The notes: a model not told the origin generated them from the letters alone. A stretch of 9,237 nucleotides of DNA from RGEC01 sp044371405 (GCA_044371405.1 JBILTS010000090.1:1-9237); one strand, 5' to 3'. Shown: positions 1 through 7,957, counted from the stretch's first letter. Numbers and translations: made by a program.

Positions 1-2
1 AT

Positions 3-1691
3 TTAACAGCATTTGAAGCTCCCAACAGCATAAAATCTCCCATTATGCTCAATGACAGCATGCTGGGCTTTTTGTGCGACAAAAGTGGTATCCAAAATGC
101 CTGGTTTATCAGCATTTTCCAAAAATCTGTGCCACTGGCACTAACCAATTATGCCAGGTCGATATCCGGACAAACCATTTCCGGCGACCGAAGTACTTTT
201 GCTGAGCTGGTAAAAATCAATGGTAAATACACCATTTATACCGGAAGCGTGAACGAAAATCCAGAGCGTGAAACCACTGCTACTACTCAGTTAAGTTATT
301 TAGTAAAGTGGAGGGATGGCTATCTCACCAACACTGGCTCTAATACAATATTGTTTAGTGACAAAAATGCAGATAGCATTGTCGAGAATGCTGCTTCTGA
401 CACCTTTCGATCCGGCTATATTTATCAGACTGGTTTTCCAATCTTAAATTACCCGGAAGTCTCAACAGGAAAGGAAAATTACAGAAAAACACTCTCGGAA
501 AAAAACAATTTAAATCCTGTTTTACCGGATTATATTGTTACACAAATTGACAACAAGAATCTTGGCACTTATTTATACGACAATGCCATACCCATGAATG
601 TGATGAGAAATCCTTGGCTGATGCCCTATCTTAAAATCTCATTGTCTGATTTGCAGAGAAATATAAATATGGAAGCTGGCGCAAGAAGCACCATAGATCT
701 CACCTTCACGGATTTTCATTTCAAATTTGGTTATTATGCGGGTAGGTTTGATCATGAGTTCACCTATTTCAGGCGAAACAGAAAATTTGATGCGGACCCA
801 AATTTGTTCCAGCAATATGGAACACAACTTTTAGATTACAAGATTATGCTTCCAGCAGATGAGCGATTGCGGTATTCGTTTACCACTGGATTTAGGCAAG
901 ATGAAATCATTACAAAAATTACTGAAGTTCTGAGTGCGCAGATAGAGGACAAAACCAATCGCTATTGGACAAACAGACTTGAGATTTTATTTGATAACAG
1001 CATCAGCAACGGGCTTAATCATATCGAGGGCAGCAGAATCAAACTGGGCTTGCAATACATGCTCAGCCCACAAAATAAAAATCAATTGTGCTGGGCAGAA
1101 TCTGATATGCGTTTTTACATTCCTGTATGGGGCAGTTTATTGCTGGCTCAGCGGCTTTCTGCAGCGTATAATCTGGGCAGAAATAAAGTAGGTTATTATT
1201 TAGGAGGTGTGGAAAACTGGACTTCAAGATCGCAGATTCCGGAAAATACTGTTTTGTTAAATCCTGAGCAGGTAAGTTTTCAGACATGGGTTTGTAACAT
1301 GCGTGGATTTTACAGAAACGCTCGCATGGGACACAGTTACATGCTAAGCAACACAGAACTGCGATGGCCGGTTATGAAAATGATTTATCGCAGACCACTT
1401 AATTCAGAGTTTTTAAAACATTTAACACTTACCGCATTTGCAGATGCAGGATGCGCATTTACCGGAAAATCCCCTGCAGATATTGCCAATCCATACAATA
1501 CGGTTTATCTGAACACCCCCAACTACAGCATGAGCATAACATCAACAAGAAATCCATGGATAGTGGGATTGGGATACGGCTTAAGAACCCGAGTACTGGG
1601 TTATCTTGTAAAATATGACCGGGCACGGGGATGGCAGGAAGGGCGATGGAATAAGCCCATGCAATATATCAGTCTTGGGTTGGATTTCTAG
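3..1691 (+). CDS. TolB/WD40-like outer-membrane beta-barrel protein, 5'-truncated
   Basis: The frame is open to the left edge (Leu-Thr-Ala-Phe-Glu precedes the Met codon at 45), so this is the C-terminal 562 codons of a longer gene; the ATG at 45 is probably internal. Nucleotides 63-89 encode LGFLCDKSG, which resembles the strand-turn of TolB/PD40 propeller blades (FxSDxxG). From about 620 to the end the protein is rich in alternating hydrophobic/aromatic strands and ends YISLGLDF, with the terminal Phe typical of outer-membrane barrels. Blocks such as YYLGGVENW, MRGFYRNAR, NTELRWPV and GYGLRTRVLGYLVKYD match, as I remember it, a Bacteroidota family often annotated 'translocation protein TolB' with an Omp85/surface-antigen-like C-terminus. 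It probably sits in the outer membrane with a periplasmic propeller; its substrate is unknown. The stop is TAG at 1689. It is separated from mreB by 100 nt, so it need not belong to that operon. The family call is fairly sure, the function is not. Confidence 0.7.
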   Translation, partial: LTAFEAPNSIKSPIMLNDSMLGFLCDKSGIQNAWFISIFQKSVPLALTNYARSISGQTISGDRSTFAELVKINGKYTIYTGSVNENPERETTATTQLSYLVKWRDGYLTNTGSNTILFSDKNADSIVENAASDTFRSGYIYQTGFPILNYPEVSTGKENYRKTLSEKNNLNPVLPDYIVTQIDNKNLGTYLYDNAIPMNVMRNPWLMPYLKISLSDLQRNINMEAGARSTIDLTFTDFHFKFGYYAGRFDHEFTYFRRNRKFDADPNLFQQYGTQLLDYKIMLPADERLRYSFTTGFRQDEIITKITEVLSAQIEDKTNRYWTNRLEILFDNSISNGLNHIEGSRIKLGLQYMLSPQNKNQLCWAESDMRFYIPVWGSLLLAQRLSAAYNLGRNKVGYYLGGVENWTSRSQIPENTVLLNPEQVSFQTWVCNMRGFYRNARMGHSYMLSNTELRWPVMKMIYRRPLNSEFLKHLTLTAFADAGCAFTGKSPADIANPYNTVYLNTPNYSMSITSTRNPWIVGLGYGLRTRVLGYLVKYDRARGWQEGRWNKPMQYISLGLDF

Positions 1692-1791
1692 GATCAACCT
1701 GCCGCTATGAAAGTCAGTATTTTTTTTATTGCACAAACAAAGAAAATAGCAACTTTTATGTTTATTTTGCAGACTGATATAAAACGCAAAA
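1692..1791 (+). promoter_or_regulatory. Intergenic gap, likely promoter region of the mre operon
   Basis: This is the only sizeable gap before the six tightly packed genes, so the operon promoter is expected here (inference). TATGTTTA at 1757-1764 matches five of the six fixed positions of the Bacteroidota -7 element TAnnTTTG. The nearest upstream TTG (1729-1731) is 25 nt away, longer than the usual spacing of about 19-21. A run of eight T (1720-1727) lies in the gap but has no strong hairpin directly before it. There is no Shine-Dalgarno before mreB; the bases before its ATG are A-rich. Confidence 0.35.
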
Positions 1792-2817
1792 ATGGGCTTA
1801 TTCAGTTTTCTTACTCAGGAACTTGCTATTGATCTGGGAACGGCCAACACGCTGATTATTCACAAGGATAAAGTTGTGGTTGACGAACCCTCCATCATCG
1901 CGATGGAAAAGGCCACCGGCAACGTTATTGCCATTGGTAAAGAGGCGATGCAGATGTTTGGTAAAGAAAACGAGGGCATCAAAACCATCAGACCACTCAA
2001 GGATGGCGTTATTGCAGATTTTCAGGCTGCAGAGCATATGATCAGGGGGATGATAAAAATGATTAACCAAAAGCAGAAATGGATTTCACCTCAGCTGAAA
2101 ATGGTTATTTGTATCCCATCGGGCATTACTGAAGTTGAAAAGAGAGCTGTAAAAGACAGTGCAGAGCGCAGTGGTGCGAAGGAAGTATACTTGATTCACG
2201 AACCCATGGCTGCTGCTGTTGGTATTGGAATAGACGTTGTTCAACCTCAGGGTAATATGATTATTGATATTGGCGGTGGTACCACTGAAATTGCCATTAT
2301 AGCCCTGGGCGGTATTGTTTGTGATGAAAGCATTAGGGTAGCCGGTGATGAATTTAACCTGGATATCGTGGAATACATGCGCCGCGAACACAACCTGCTT
2401 ATAGGTGAGAGAACGGCAGAAAAAATCAAAATTCATATTGGCAGTGCCCTTCAGGAATTGGATAATCCGCCCGAAGATTATCCTGTGTTCGGAAGAGACC
2501 TGATGACAGGAATTCCAAAACAAATCATGGTAAGTTACTCTGAGATAGCAAGATCCCTAGACAAGAGTATCATGAAAATTGAAGAGGCAATACTAAGGGC
2601 GCTTGAACAGTCACCACCAGAGCTAAGTGCCGACATTCTAACAAATGGAATTTGGCTTACCGGTGGTGGTGCCTTATTAAGGGGACTTGATAAAAGAGTA
2701 AGTGCAAAAACAAAACTGCGCGTCTCTATTGCCGAAGACCCGCTGAGAGCTGTTGTGCGTGGTACAGGAATTGCACTAAGAAACATTGGTAAATTCAAGT
2801 TTCTGATGACTGCCTAA
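1792..2817 (+). CDS. mreB: Rod-shape-determining protein MreB, bacterial actin
   Basis: This is a cytoplasmic, membrane-associated actin homologue that polymerises with ATP and organises the cell-wall elongation complex. The 341-residue protein is of normal family length and appears complete. Visible motifs are a hydrophobic N-terminus (MGLFSFL) suited to membrane contact, phosphate-1 loop DLGTANT (14-20), IPSGITEVEKRAV (108-120), the conserved Glu in HEPMAAAVG (136-144), phosphate-2 loop DIGGGTTEI (159-167), GDEFNLDIVEYMRR (185-198), and the nucleotide-binding TGGGALLRGLD (290-300). All key ATPase positions look intact. The start is secure: an in-frame TAA lies at 1780-1782 and the motif order begins 14 residues after the ATG. 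It is the first gene of the mre/mrd run, with mreC starting 10 nt after its stop. Confidence 0.98.
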   Translation: MGLFSFLTQELAIDLGTANTLIIHKDKVVVDEPSIIAMEKATGNVIAIGKEAMQMFGKENEGIKTIRPLKDGVIADFQAAEHMIRGMIKMINQKQKWISPQLKMVICIPSGITEVEKRAVKDSAERSGAKEVYLIHEPMAAAVGIGIDVVQPQGNMIIDIGGGTTEIAIIALGGIVCDESIRVAGDEFNLDIVEYMRREHNLLIGERTAEKIKIHIGSALQELDNPPEDYPVFGRDLMTGIPKQIMVSYSEIARSLDKSIMKIEEAILRALEQSPPELSADILTNGIWLTGGGALLRGLDKRVSAKTKLRVSIAEDPLRAVVRGTGIALRNIGKFKFLMTA

Positions 2818-2827
2818 GTGTTGAAAA

Positions 2828-3664
2828 ATGGTTTTTCTGATCAGACTCATACGGAAAAACCTTTTTGTGATAGTGTATCTGCTATTAATGATTTTCAGCA
2901 TTGGTCAGGTTATTCGCTTCAATATTTATCAACAGAGCTATTATTTCAACACCAGTAGTTCAGCCATCAACTCTTTATCAAGATCAAAAACTGCCATTAC
3001 AGACTATTTTAAACTCGCTCACGTAAATAAATCACTGGCTGAAGAAAATCGTAAACTCAGAGAGGCCTTGCTCGAGAATCAGAAAATAGACGATTCTGCT
3101 GAGATCATGGTCAGAGATTCATCAGGCCGAAAAAAATACACCTATCTCACCGCAAGTGTAATTCAGTTTACTACACACTTACAAAACAATTTTATTACCA
3201 TCGACAAGGGCGCAAAGCACGGTATAAAGAAGGATATGGCTGTATTAAGCCCTTCAGGAATTGCGGGAATAGTAATTGATGTTTCTGATGATTATGCGCT
3301 GGTGCTGTCTGCAATCAATTCTCAATTTAAAGCTACACCCATGATTCCACAGACAAATTTCAGAGACGGATCAGTAAGTTGGAATGGAAAAGATCCTACC
3401 ATTATTCAGTTAAATGGTGTAAGTCGATTTGAAAAGATCAGTCCCGGAATGGATGTAGTAACCAGCAATTATTCGGTGAAATTCCCCACTGGAATTCCGA
3501 TTGGCAAAATAGAGAAGGTAGTTAAGACAGGCGGGAGCAGCTTTTATGATATTGACGTAAAGCTGTCTACCGATTTCCGTAAACTTAGCCATGTGTATGT
3601 TGTCAATTATCTTCATTCATCTCAAATTGATACGTTAAACAGGAGGGCAACCCGTGGCAATTGA
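2828..3664 (+). CDS. mreC: Rod-shape-determining protein MreC
   Basis: MreC is a bitopic inner-membrane protein whose periplasmic part bridges MreB/MreD and PBP2-RodA and promotes PBP2 activity. The 278-residue product has a short basic N-terminus, one transmembrane helix (about 11-29), a helical, probably coiled-coil dimerisation stretch (about 55-88, ending KSLAEENRKLREALLENQ), and a beta-rich periplasmic domain. That domain carries the family signatures NFITIDKGAKHGI (121-133), VLSPSGIAGIV (139-149) and FPTGIPIGKIEKV (219-231). The start is the first possible one, because an in-frame TGA lies at 2822-2824. The C-terminal tail NRRATRGN is hydrophilic; its codons also hold the Shine-Dalgarno and GTG start of mreD, and the two genes overlap by 11 nt. 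Confidence 0.96.
   Translation: MVFLIRLIRKNLFVIVYLLLMIFSIGQVIRFNIYQQSYYFNTSSSAINSLSRSKTAITDYFKLAHVNKSLAEENRKLREALLENQKIDDSAEIMVRDSSGRKKYTYLTASVIQFTTHLQNNFITIDKGAKHGIKKDMAVLSPSGIAGIVIDVSDDYALVLSAINSQFKATPMIPQTNFRDGSVSWNGKDPTIIQLNGVSRFEKISPGMDVVTSNYSVKFPTGIPIGKIEKVVKTGGSSFYDIDVKLSTDFRKLSHVYVVNYLHSSQIDTLNRRATRGN
3641..3646 (+). promoter_or_regulatory. Shine-Dalgarno AGGAGG for mreD
   Basis: AGGAGG sits seven nucleotides before the GTG at 3654, inside the last codons of mreC (Arg-Arg-Ala). It is the only strong anti-16S match found before any start in this window, and it supports the GTG start of the overlapping mreD. No other start fits: an in-frame TAA lies at 3636-3638 and the next Met is residue 35. 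Confidence 0.8.
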
Positions 3665-4166
3665 TCTTTTAAGATATCTTATTTCTGCAGTGCTGCTTGT
3701 TTTACTGCAATTCTTTCTCATACAGGAAATAAACTTCGGTCCTTGGATAAAACCAATGCCCTACATTCTTTTTATCTTTCTGCTGCCTTTTTCCTATAAT
3801 CGTTTCCTGGTGTTATTTGCAGCATTTTTTACTGGACTATTTCTGGATGCACTTTGCAACAGCGGTGGTTTACATGCTGCTGCATGCACTTCACTCGCTT
3901 TCTGCAGGATTTTTACAGACACCAAGATTTTGGATACCGATGCTATTCAGCTACAGGGTTTTAACTACGTTACGCCAGATTATAAGAATTACAGGTATTT
4001 CGCGCTGTATGTACTTTCACTCACTTTCATTCATCATTGGGTATATTTCACGTTGGATTATTTCAACTTTGGTTCTTTTTTTAATGTTATACTGGTTTCT
4101 TTTCTCAGCAGCATCAGCACATTTTTGCTAATGTTATTGTATAAAGTTATTGCCAATATCCGGTAA
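3654..4166 (+). CDS. mreD: Rod-shape-determining protein MreD
   Basis: MreD is an integral inner-membrane protein of the elongasome that binds MreC and helps tune PBP2-RodA activity. The 170-residue product is very hydrophobic with about five membrane segments (roughly 5-24, 34-47, 49-68, 113-132 and 140-166). The stretch FFTGLFLDALCNSGGLHAAA (58-77) fits the conserved MreD pattern G-x-hydrophobic-D ... G-hydrophobic-HA. Translation starts at GTG, supported by the AGGAGG at 3641-3646; it overlaps mreC by 11 nt and its TAA is one base before the mrdA ATG. MreD diverges fast, so the call rests on topology, these short motifs and its place between mreC and mrdA. Confidence 0.93.
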   Translation: MAIDLLRYLISAVLLVLLQFFLIQEINFGPWIKPMPYILFIFLLPFSYNRFLVLFAAFFTGLFLDALCNSGGLHAAACTSLAFCRIFTDTKILDTDAIQLQGFNYVTPDYKNYRYFALYVLSLTFIHHWVYFTLDYFNFGSFFNVILVSFLSSISTFLLMLLYKVIANIR

Positions 4167-4167
4167 C

Positions 4168-6003
4168 ATGGATCTGCACCGCAATCGAAAATTCGTATAC
4201 ATAGGTTTGTTTAGCCTGATTGCACTTGTCTATCTCATACAGATTTTTCGTCTTCAGGTTTTAGACAATAATTACGAACAAAAAGCTATTAATAATGCTC
4301 TGAATAAAATTCCAATATATCCGGACCGGAGCATTATTTATGACAGAAACGGGAAGCTGTTGGTACACAACATTGCTATTTATGACCTGATTGTTTTTCC
4401 TGCTAAAGCAAAATTCATCGATACGGCTGCATTCTGTGATATTATGAAAATCACAGGTGAAGAATACCATAAATACATGAGTATTGCCCGTGAAAACTCT
4501 AAAAAACGACAGAAAAATAATGTATTTAATGGTTCTGCGGTTTTTATGAGTAATTTAACCAAAGACCAATATAGCGCCATTCAGGAAAATCTTTACAGAT
4601 TTCCTGGTTTTTCTGTGGAACCTAAAACAGACCGCCTCTACGCTGTTAAAGGGGGTGCGCACATGCTCGGTTATCTTGGCGAGGCGAGTAAAAAACTGCT
4701 TGGAAAAGACCCATACTACCGGCCCGGTGATCTTGTTGGAATTACAGGGATAGAAAATACTTATGAGTCATATATAAGGGGGGTTAAAGGTGTAAAAACA
4801 GTATGGCAAGACAGAACATATACTGAGCGCGGTGAAGCCAAAGACAACGAATTTAATTCACCGGCACAGGCAGGACCTGATTTTTACAGTAGCATAGATT
4901 TTGATTTACAGGAGTTTGGCGAAAGTCTGCTGGCAAACAAAAGAGGAAGTGTAGTTGCCATAGAGCCATCCTCGGGTGAGATTCTTGCTTTGATAAACAA
5001 ACCAGACTATGACCCAAATTTATTGGTTGGTGAAGCCCGTGCACGTTCATTCCGACAATTGCTAATTGATCCTAAAAAACCATTATACAACAGGGCTATT
5101 AAAGGTGTTTATCCCCCTGGATCGACCTTTAAAACAGTTATGGCGCTCATCGGTTGTCAGGAAGGGATATTAAAACAATCTACGCTACATGGATGCAGTG
5201 GTGGCTATCATCTGGGGAGTCTGACTGTCGGATGCCACCCACATGCCGCTCCTACTGATTTGAAAGGAAGTATTGGCATTTCCTGCAATGCATATTATTG
5301 CCAGGTATTTAGGGATATCATTGACAACCCTCGGTATCCAAATGTGAAAGCAGGATATGCTGTTTTAGAAAAACATCTTCGTAGTTTTGGGCTAGGCAGT
5401 AAGCTGGGCGTGGACTTGCCCGGAGAAAATAAAGGTAATGTACCCAGCATCAAACAATTGGACAGAAGGCACGGCAAAAACTGGAAAAGCAGCATGATTA
5501 TCTCCCTGGCCATCGGACAGGGAGAAATACTGCTAACACCTATGCAAATGGCTAATTGTGCTGCAATAATTGCCAATAAAGGATGGTTTATAACCCCACA
5601 TCTTGTGAAAGGAATTGGGGTTAGTAAATATCTGCCTGATGATTTTAAAAGAAAACACTATACAACGGTCGGTGAACTTTATTATGACTGGATTATTGAT
5701 GGAATGGAAATGGTGACCAAACCGGGCGGAACAGCTTTTGGAACCGGGATTAATGATATTGTAATTTGTTCGAAAACAGGTACGGCCCAGAACCCGCACG
5801 GTCAAGACCATTCCTTGTACATAGCATTTGCACCCAGAGAAAAACCGAAAATTGCCATTGCTGTTATTGTAGAAAACGGTGGCTATGGAGCAACATGGGC
5901 AGCCCCAATCGCCAATTTAATGATCGAAAATTATTTAAACCGAGGTAAAGAACCTCAACGCCCCGACATGCTGGAACGAATAAGAACCTCCACCATTTAT
6001 TGA
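4168..6003 (+). CDS. mrdA: Penicillin-binding protein 2, elongasome DD-transpeptidase
   Basis: This class B PBP cross-links peptidoglycan during elongation, working with RodA in the inner membrane and periplasm. With the ATG at 4168 it has 611 residues: a cytoplasmic tail and one membrane anchor (about 10-28), an N-terminal pedestal domain with RSIIYDRNGKLL (54-65) and GYLGEASKKLLG (168-179), GITGIENTYESYIRG (191-205), then the transpeptidase domain. The active-site motifs are intact: SxxK as STFK (319-322, Ser319 the nucleophile), SxN as SCN (372-374), and KTG (536-538). A longer frame from TTG at 4150 exists, but the ATG gives the normal short tail and follows the mreD stop after one base. 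C343, C356, H357 and H359 lie between SxxK and SxN and may bind metal. The TGA stop is followed directly by TAA and the rodA GTG in the same frame. Confidence 0.97.
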   Translation: MDLHRNRKFVYIGLFSLIALVYLIQIFRLQVLDNNYEQKAINNALNKIPIYPDRSIIYDRNGKLLVHNIAIYDLIVFPAKAKFIDTAAFCDIMKITGEEYHKYMSIARENSKKRQKNNVFNGSAVFMSNLTKDQYSAIQENLYRFPGFSVEPKTDRLYAVKGGAHMLGYLGEASKKLLGKDPYYRPGDLVGITGIENTYESYIRGVKGVKTVWQDRTYTERGEAKDNEFNSPAQAGPDFYSSIDFDLQEFGESLLANKRGSVVAIEPSSGEILALINKPDYDPNLLVGEARARSFRQLLIDPKKPLYNRAIKGVYPPGSTFKTVMALIGCQEGILKQSTLHGCSGGYHLGSLTVGCHPHAAPTDLKGSIGISCNAYYCQVFRDIIDNPRYPNVKAGYAVLEKHLRSFGLGSKLGVDLPGENKGNVPSIKQLDRRHGKNWKSSMIISLAIGQGEILLTPMQMANCAAIIANKGWFITPHLVKGIGVSKYLPDDFKRKHYTTVGELYYDWIIDGMEMVTKPGGTAFGTGINDIVICSKTGTAQNPHGQDHSLYIAFAPREKPKIAIAVIVENGGYGATWAAPIANLMIENYLNRGKEPQRPDMLERIRTSTIY

Positions 6004-6006
6004 TAA

Positions 6007-7281
6007 GTGAGCAGAATATACGGCAATAGAGAAGAAAGTCCCGTTTTAGATACCATATCCGTATGGCTATACACACTATTGGTATTAATAGGTCTTATTA
6101 GTGTTTATTCTGCTACCGCTGAGGTAAATCAAATATTTCAGTTTTCATTTTCATCATTAGCCGGAAAACAAATGATTTGGATTGGGGGGGCCGTTATCAT
6201 AATACTTACCATTGCTTTTGCCAATGTGGCCATCATTGATTATTTCGCTTACGGTTTTTATGGATTTGCGATTTTACTGAATGTAGCCGTACTATTTTTA
6301 GGTAAGGAAGTATCAGGGGCAAAAAGTTGGTTTGGTTTTGGGGGCTTTGGAATTCAACCCAGCGAATTTGCAAAAGTTGCAACTGCATTGGCCATAGCCA
6401 AATACCTGGGAACCTACGGAATCCGATTTAAAGGTACACGTAATGTATTGATCACACTGGGGCTTTTTTTCACGCCAATGGCACTTATTCTGGCTCAAAA
6501 TGATACAGGCAGTGCGCTTGTTTTTTTGTGTTTTTTTCTGGTTTTATACCGTGAAGGATTACCCGGCTGGATTTTACTAAGTGCGCTGTGGATGATCATT
6601 ATTGCCATTGCCCGTATTGTGATGGAGGCCACAGGAATCAGTCATTTGTGGACAATGGGAATTTTAATTTTCCTTGCAACCATCATTATATATTATGGAA
6701 GAAAAAACAGACAACTGATAATTGCTACCCTTTTTGTTACTGTTGTTAGTGCGGCATTCAGCGTCGCTGTTGGTTTTGCATATACCAAAATTTTAAAAGG
6801 TTATCAGCGTGACCGTATTGAGCTTGTTTTAAATTTAAAACAAGATACGCGCAACATGGGCTATAACCTAGAGCAATCCCGCATAGCCATTGGGGCCGGA
6901 CAAATAACAGGCAGGGGTTTTCTGAAAGGTACCCAGACCAAAATGGGGTTTGTTCCCGAACAACATACCGACTTTATCTTTTGCACCATAGGTGAAGAAT
7001 GGGGCTTTATCGGTGTTTTGGTATTCTTCGGCTTATATTTCGGATTATTATTCAGGTTGATCAATCTGGCAGAAAGACAATCAACAGCTTTTGGCCGTGT
7101 TTTAGGATATAGTGTTGTTTGTATTTTATTTTTCCATGTGGCTGTTAATATTGGCATGACCATAGGTATTGTGCCTATTATAGGCATCCCACTTCCGTTT
7201 ATCAGTTTTGGTGGCAGCAGTCTTTGGGCCTTTACGCTGTTATTGTTCCTGTTTTTGAAAGTGGATGAAAAACGCCGTTGA
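6007..7281 (+). CDS. rodA: RodA, SEDS-family peptidoglycan glycosyltransferase
   Basis: RodA polymerises lipid II into glycan strands in the inner membrane and pairs with PBP2. The 424-residue product has about ten hydrophobic segments. Family motifs are GAKSW (104-108), FGIQPSEFAKV (114-124), QNDTGSA (164-170), SRIAIGAGQITGRGF (291-305), FVPEQHTDFIF (315-325) and IPLPFISFGGSSL (394-406). Asp322 in HTDF aligns with the Asp essential for polymerase activity in characterised RodA and FtsW proteins. Translation must start at or after the GTG at 6007, because a TAA lies directly before it; no other start occurs before residue 56, and the GTG start keeps the first membrane helix whole. No Shine-Dalgarno is seen, so translation probably relies on coupling to mrdA three bases upstream. 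A run of seven G (6184-6190) falls at residues 60-62. The last 17 nt overlap mnmD. Confidence 0.97.
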   Translation: MSRIYGNREESPVLDTISVWLYTLLVLIGLISVYSATAEVNQIFQFSFSSLAGKQMIWIGGAVIIILTIAFANVAIIDYFAYGFYGFAILLNVAVLFLGKEVSGAKSWFGFGGFGIQPSEFAKVATALAIAKYLGTYGIRFKGTRNVLITLGLFFTPMALILAQNDTGSALVFLCFFLVLYREGLPGWILLSALWMIIIAIARIVMEATGISHLWTMGILIFLATIIIYYGRKNRQLIIATLFVTVVSAAFSVAVGFAYTKILKGYQRDRIELVLNLKQDTRNMGYNLEQSRIAIGAGQITGRGFLKGTQTKMGFVPEQHTDFIFCTIGEEWGFIGVLVFFGLYFGLLFRLINLAERQSTAFGRVLGYSVVCILFFHVAVNIGMTIGIVPIIGIPLPFISFGGSSLWAFTLLLFLFLKVDEKRR

Positions 7282-7957
7282 TTCAACCCCACTAATTTTC
7301 ATAAAAACAAAGGATGGCAGTTACACTTTCCGCAATCCCGATTTGAATGAAAATTACCATTCCATCAATGGCGCCAAAACTGAAAGTGAATATGTTTATA
7401 TTCAGCAGGGCCTGTCAACATTGAATAAAGAACACATTGATGTGCTGGAGATGGGGTTTGGTTCAGGTCTAAATGCAATACTAACCTGGCAGTTTGCCCA
7501 TTTGAATAATAAATCAATTTATTACCAAACCATCGAAAACAGGCCCATTGAGGGCTGCAACCTTCCTGTTCCAGATTTTATCGTTTCATCAAAAGCTTGG
7601 TCTGACCGGTGGGTGACACTGCATCTTGCCGAATGGAACAAAGACATAACATTGGATCACTTATTCATGATTCAAAAAGTGAATACAGACCTAATGTCAT
7701 TTCACACCTCTAGTTATTTCGACATCGTCTATTTTGACGCGTTTGCACCTTCAGTTCAGCCAGAACTCTGGACCGCTGACATATTCAAGAAAATTCATAC
7801 CATGCTAAGACCAGGTGGAGTATTTGTTACATACAGCAGTGCTGGTAATGTTAAAAGATCCCTGTTTGATGCCGGTTTTACAGTAAGTCGAATTCAAGGA
7901 CCTCCGGGCAAAAAACACATGCTTAGGGCGACTAAACACCCTGTAGAAGATATGTAA
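7265..7957 (+). CDS. mnmD: tRNA 5-aminomethyl(-2-thio)uridine-34 methyltransferase MnmD
   Basis: This is a SAM-dependent methyltransferase of the DUF752/MnmC N-terminal type. It methylates nm5(s2)U to mnm5(s2)U at the wobble position of tRNAs reading two-codon boxes, after MnmE-MnmG and in the cytosol. The 230-residue product carries the SAM-binding motif LEMGFGSGLNA (61-71), an acidic strand end YQTIENRP (87-94), the catalytic-region motif YFDAFAPSVQPELWT (156-170), LRPGGVFVTYSSAG (181-194) and the C-terminal GPPGKKHMLRAT (212-223). It ends there and lacks the FAD-dependent MnmC oxidase half of the E. coli fusion, so it is the monofunctional form. The start is fixed by an in-frame TGA at 7256-7258; the ATG lies inside rodA (17-nt overlap, different frame), implying translational coupling. 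It is the last gene of the run. Confidence 0.92.
   Translation: MKNAVDSTPLIFIKTKDGSYTFRNPDLNENYHSINGAKTESEYVYIQQGLSTLNKEHIDVLEMGFGSGLNAILTWQFAHLNNKSIYYQTIENRPIEGCNLPVPDFIVSSKAWSDRWVTLHLAEWNKDITLDHLFMIQKVNTDLMSFHTSSYFDIVYFDAFAPSVQPELWTADIFKKIHTMLRPGGVFVTYSSAGNVKRSLFDAGFTVSRIQGPPGKKHMLRATKHPVEDM

Noticed and set aside
1678..1727. Possible terminator: GGTTG/CAACC stem around the first gene's stop followed by a T8 tract.
   Set aside because: The stem is only five base pairs with a long loop, and the T-run starts about 20 nt after it, so it does not fit an intrinsic terminator.
2086..2523. 145-codon open frame on the minus strand inside mreB.
   Set aside because: It lies wholly antisense to a highly conserved, intact mreB; its translation is low in recognisable domains and is best explained as a codon-bias shadow.
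4150..4167. TTG start for PBP2, adding six residues (MPISGN).
   Set aside because: It overlaps the mreD end, has no ribosome-binding signal, and the ATG at 4168 one base after the mreD stop gives a normal short cytoplasmic tail.
6861..7292. 143-codon open frame on the minus strand across the rodA end.
   Set aside because: It is antisense to conserved RodA motifs (HTDF, SFGGSSL) and shows no family signature or start signal of its own.
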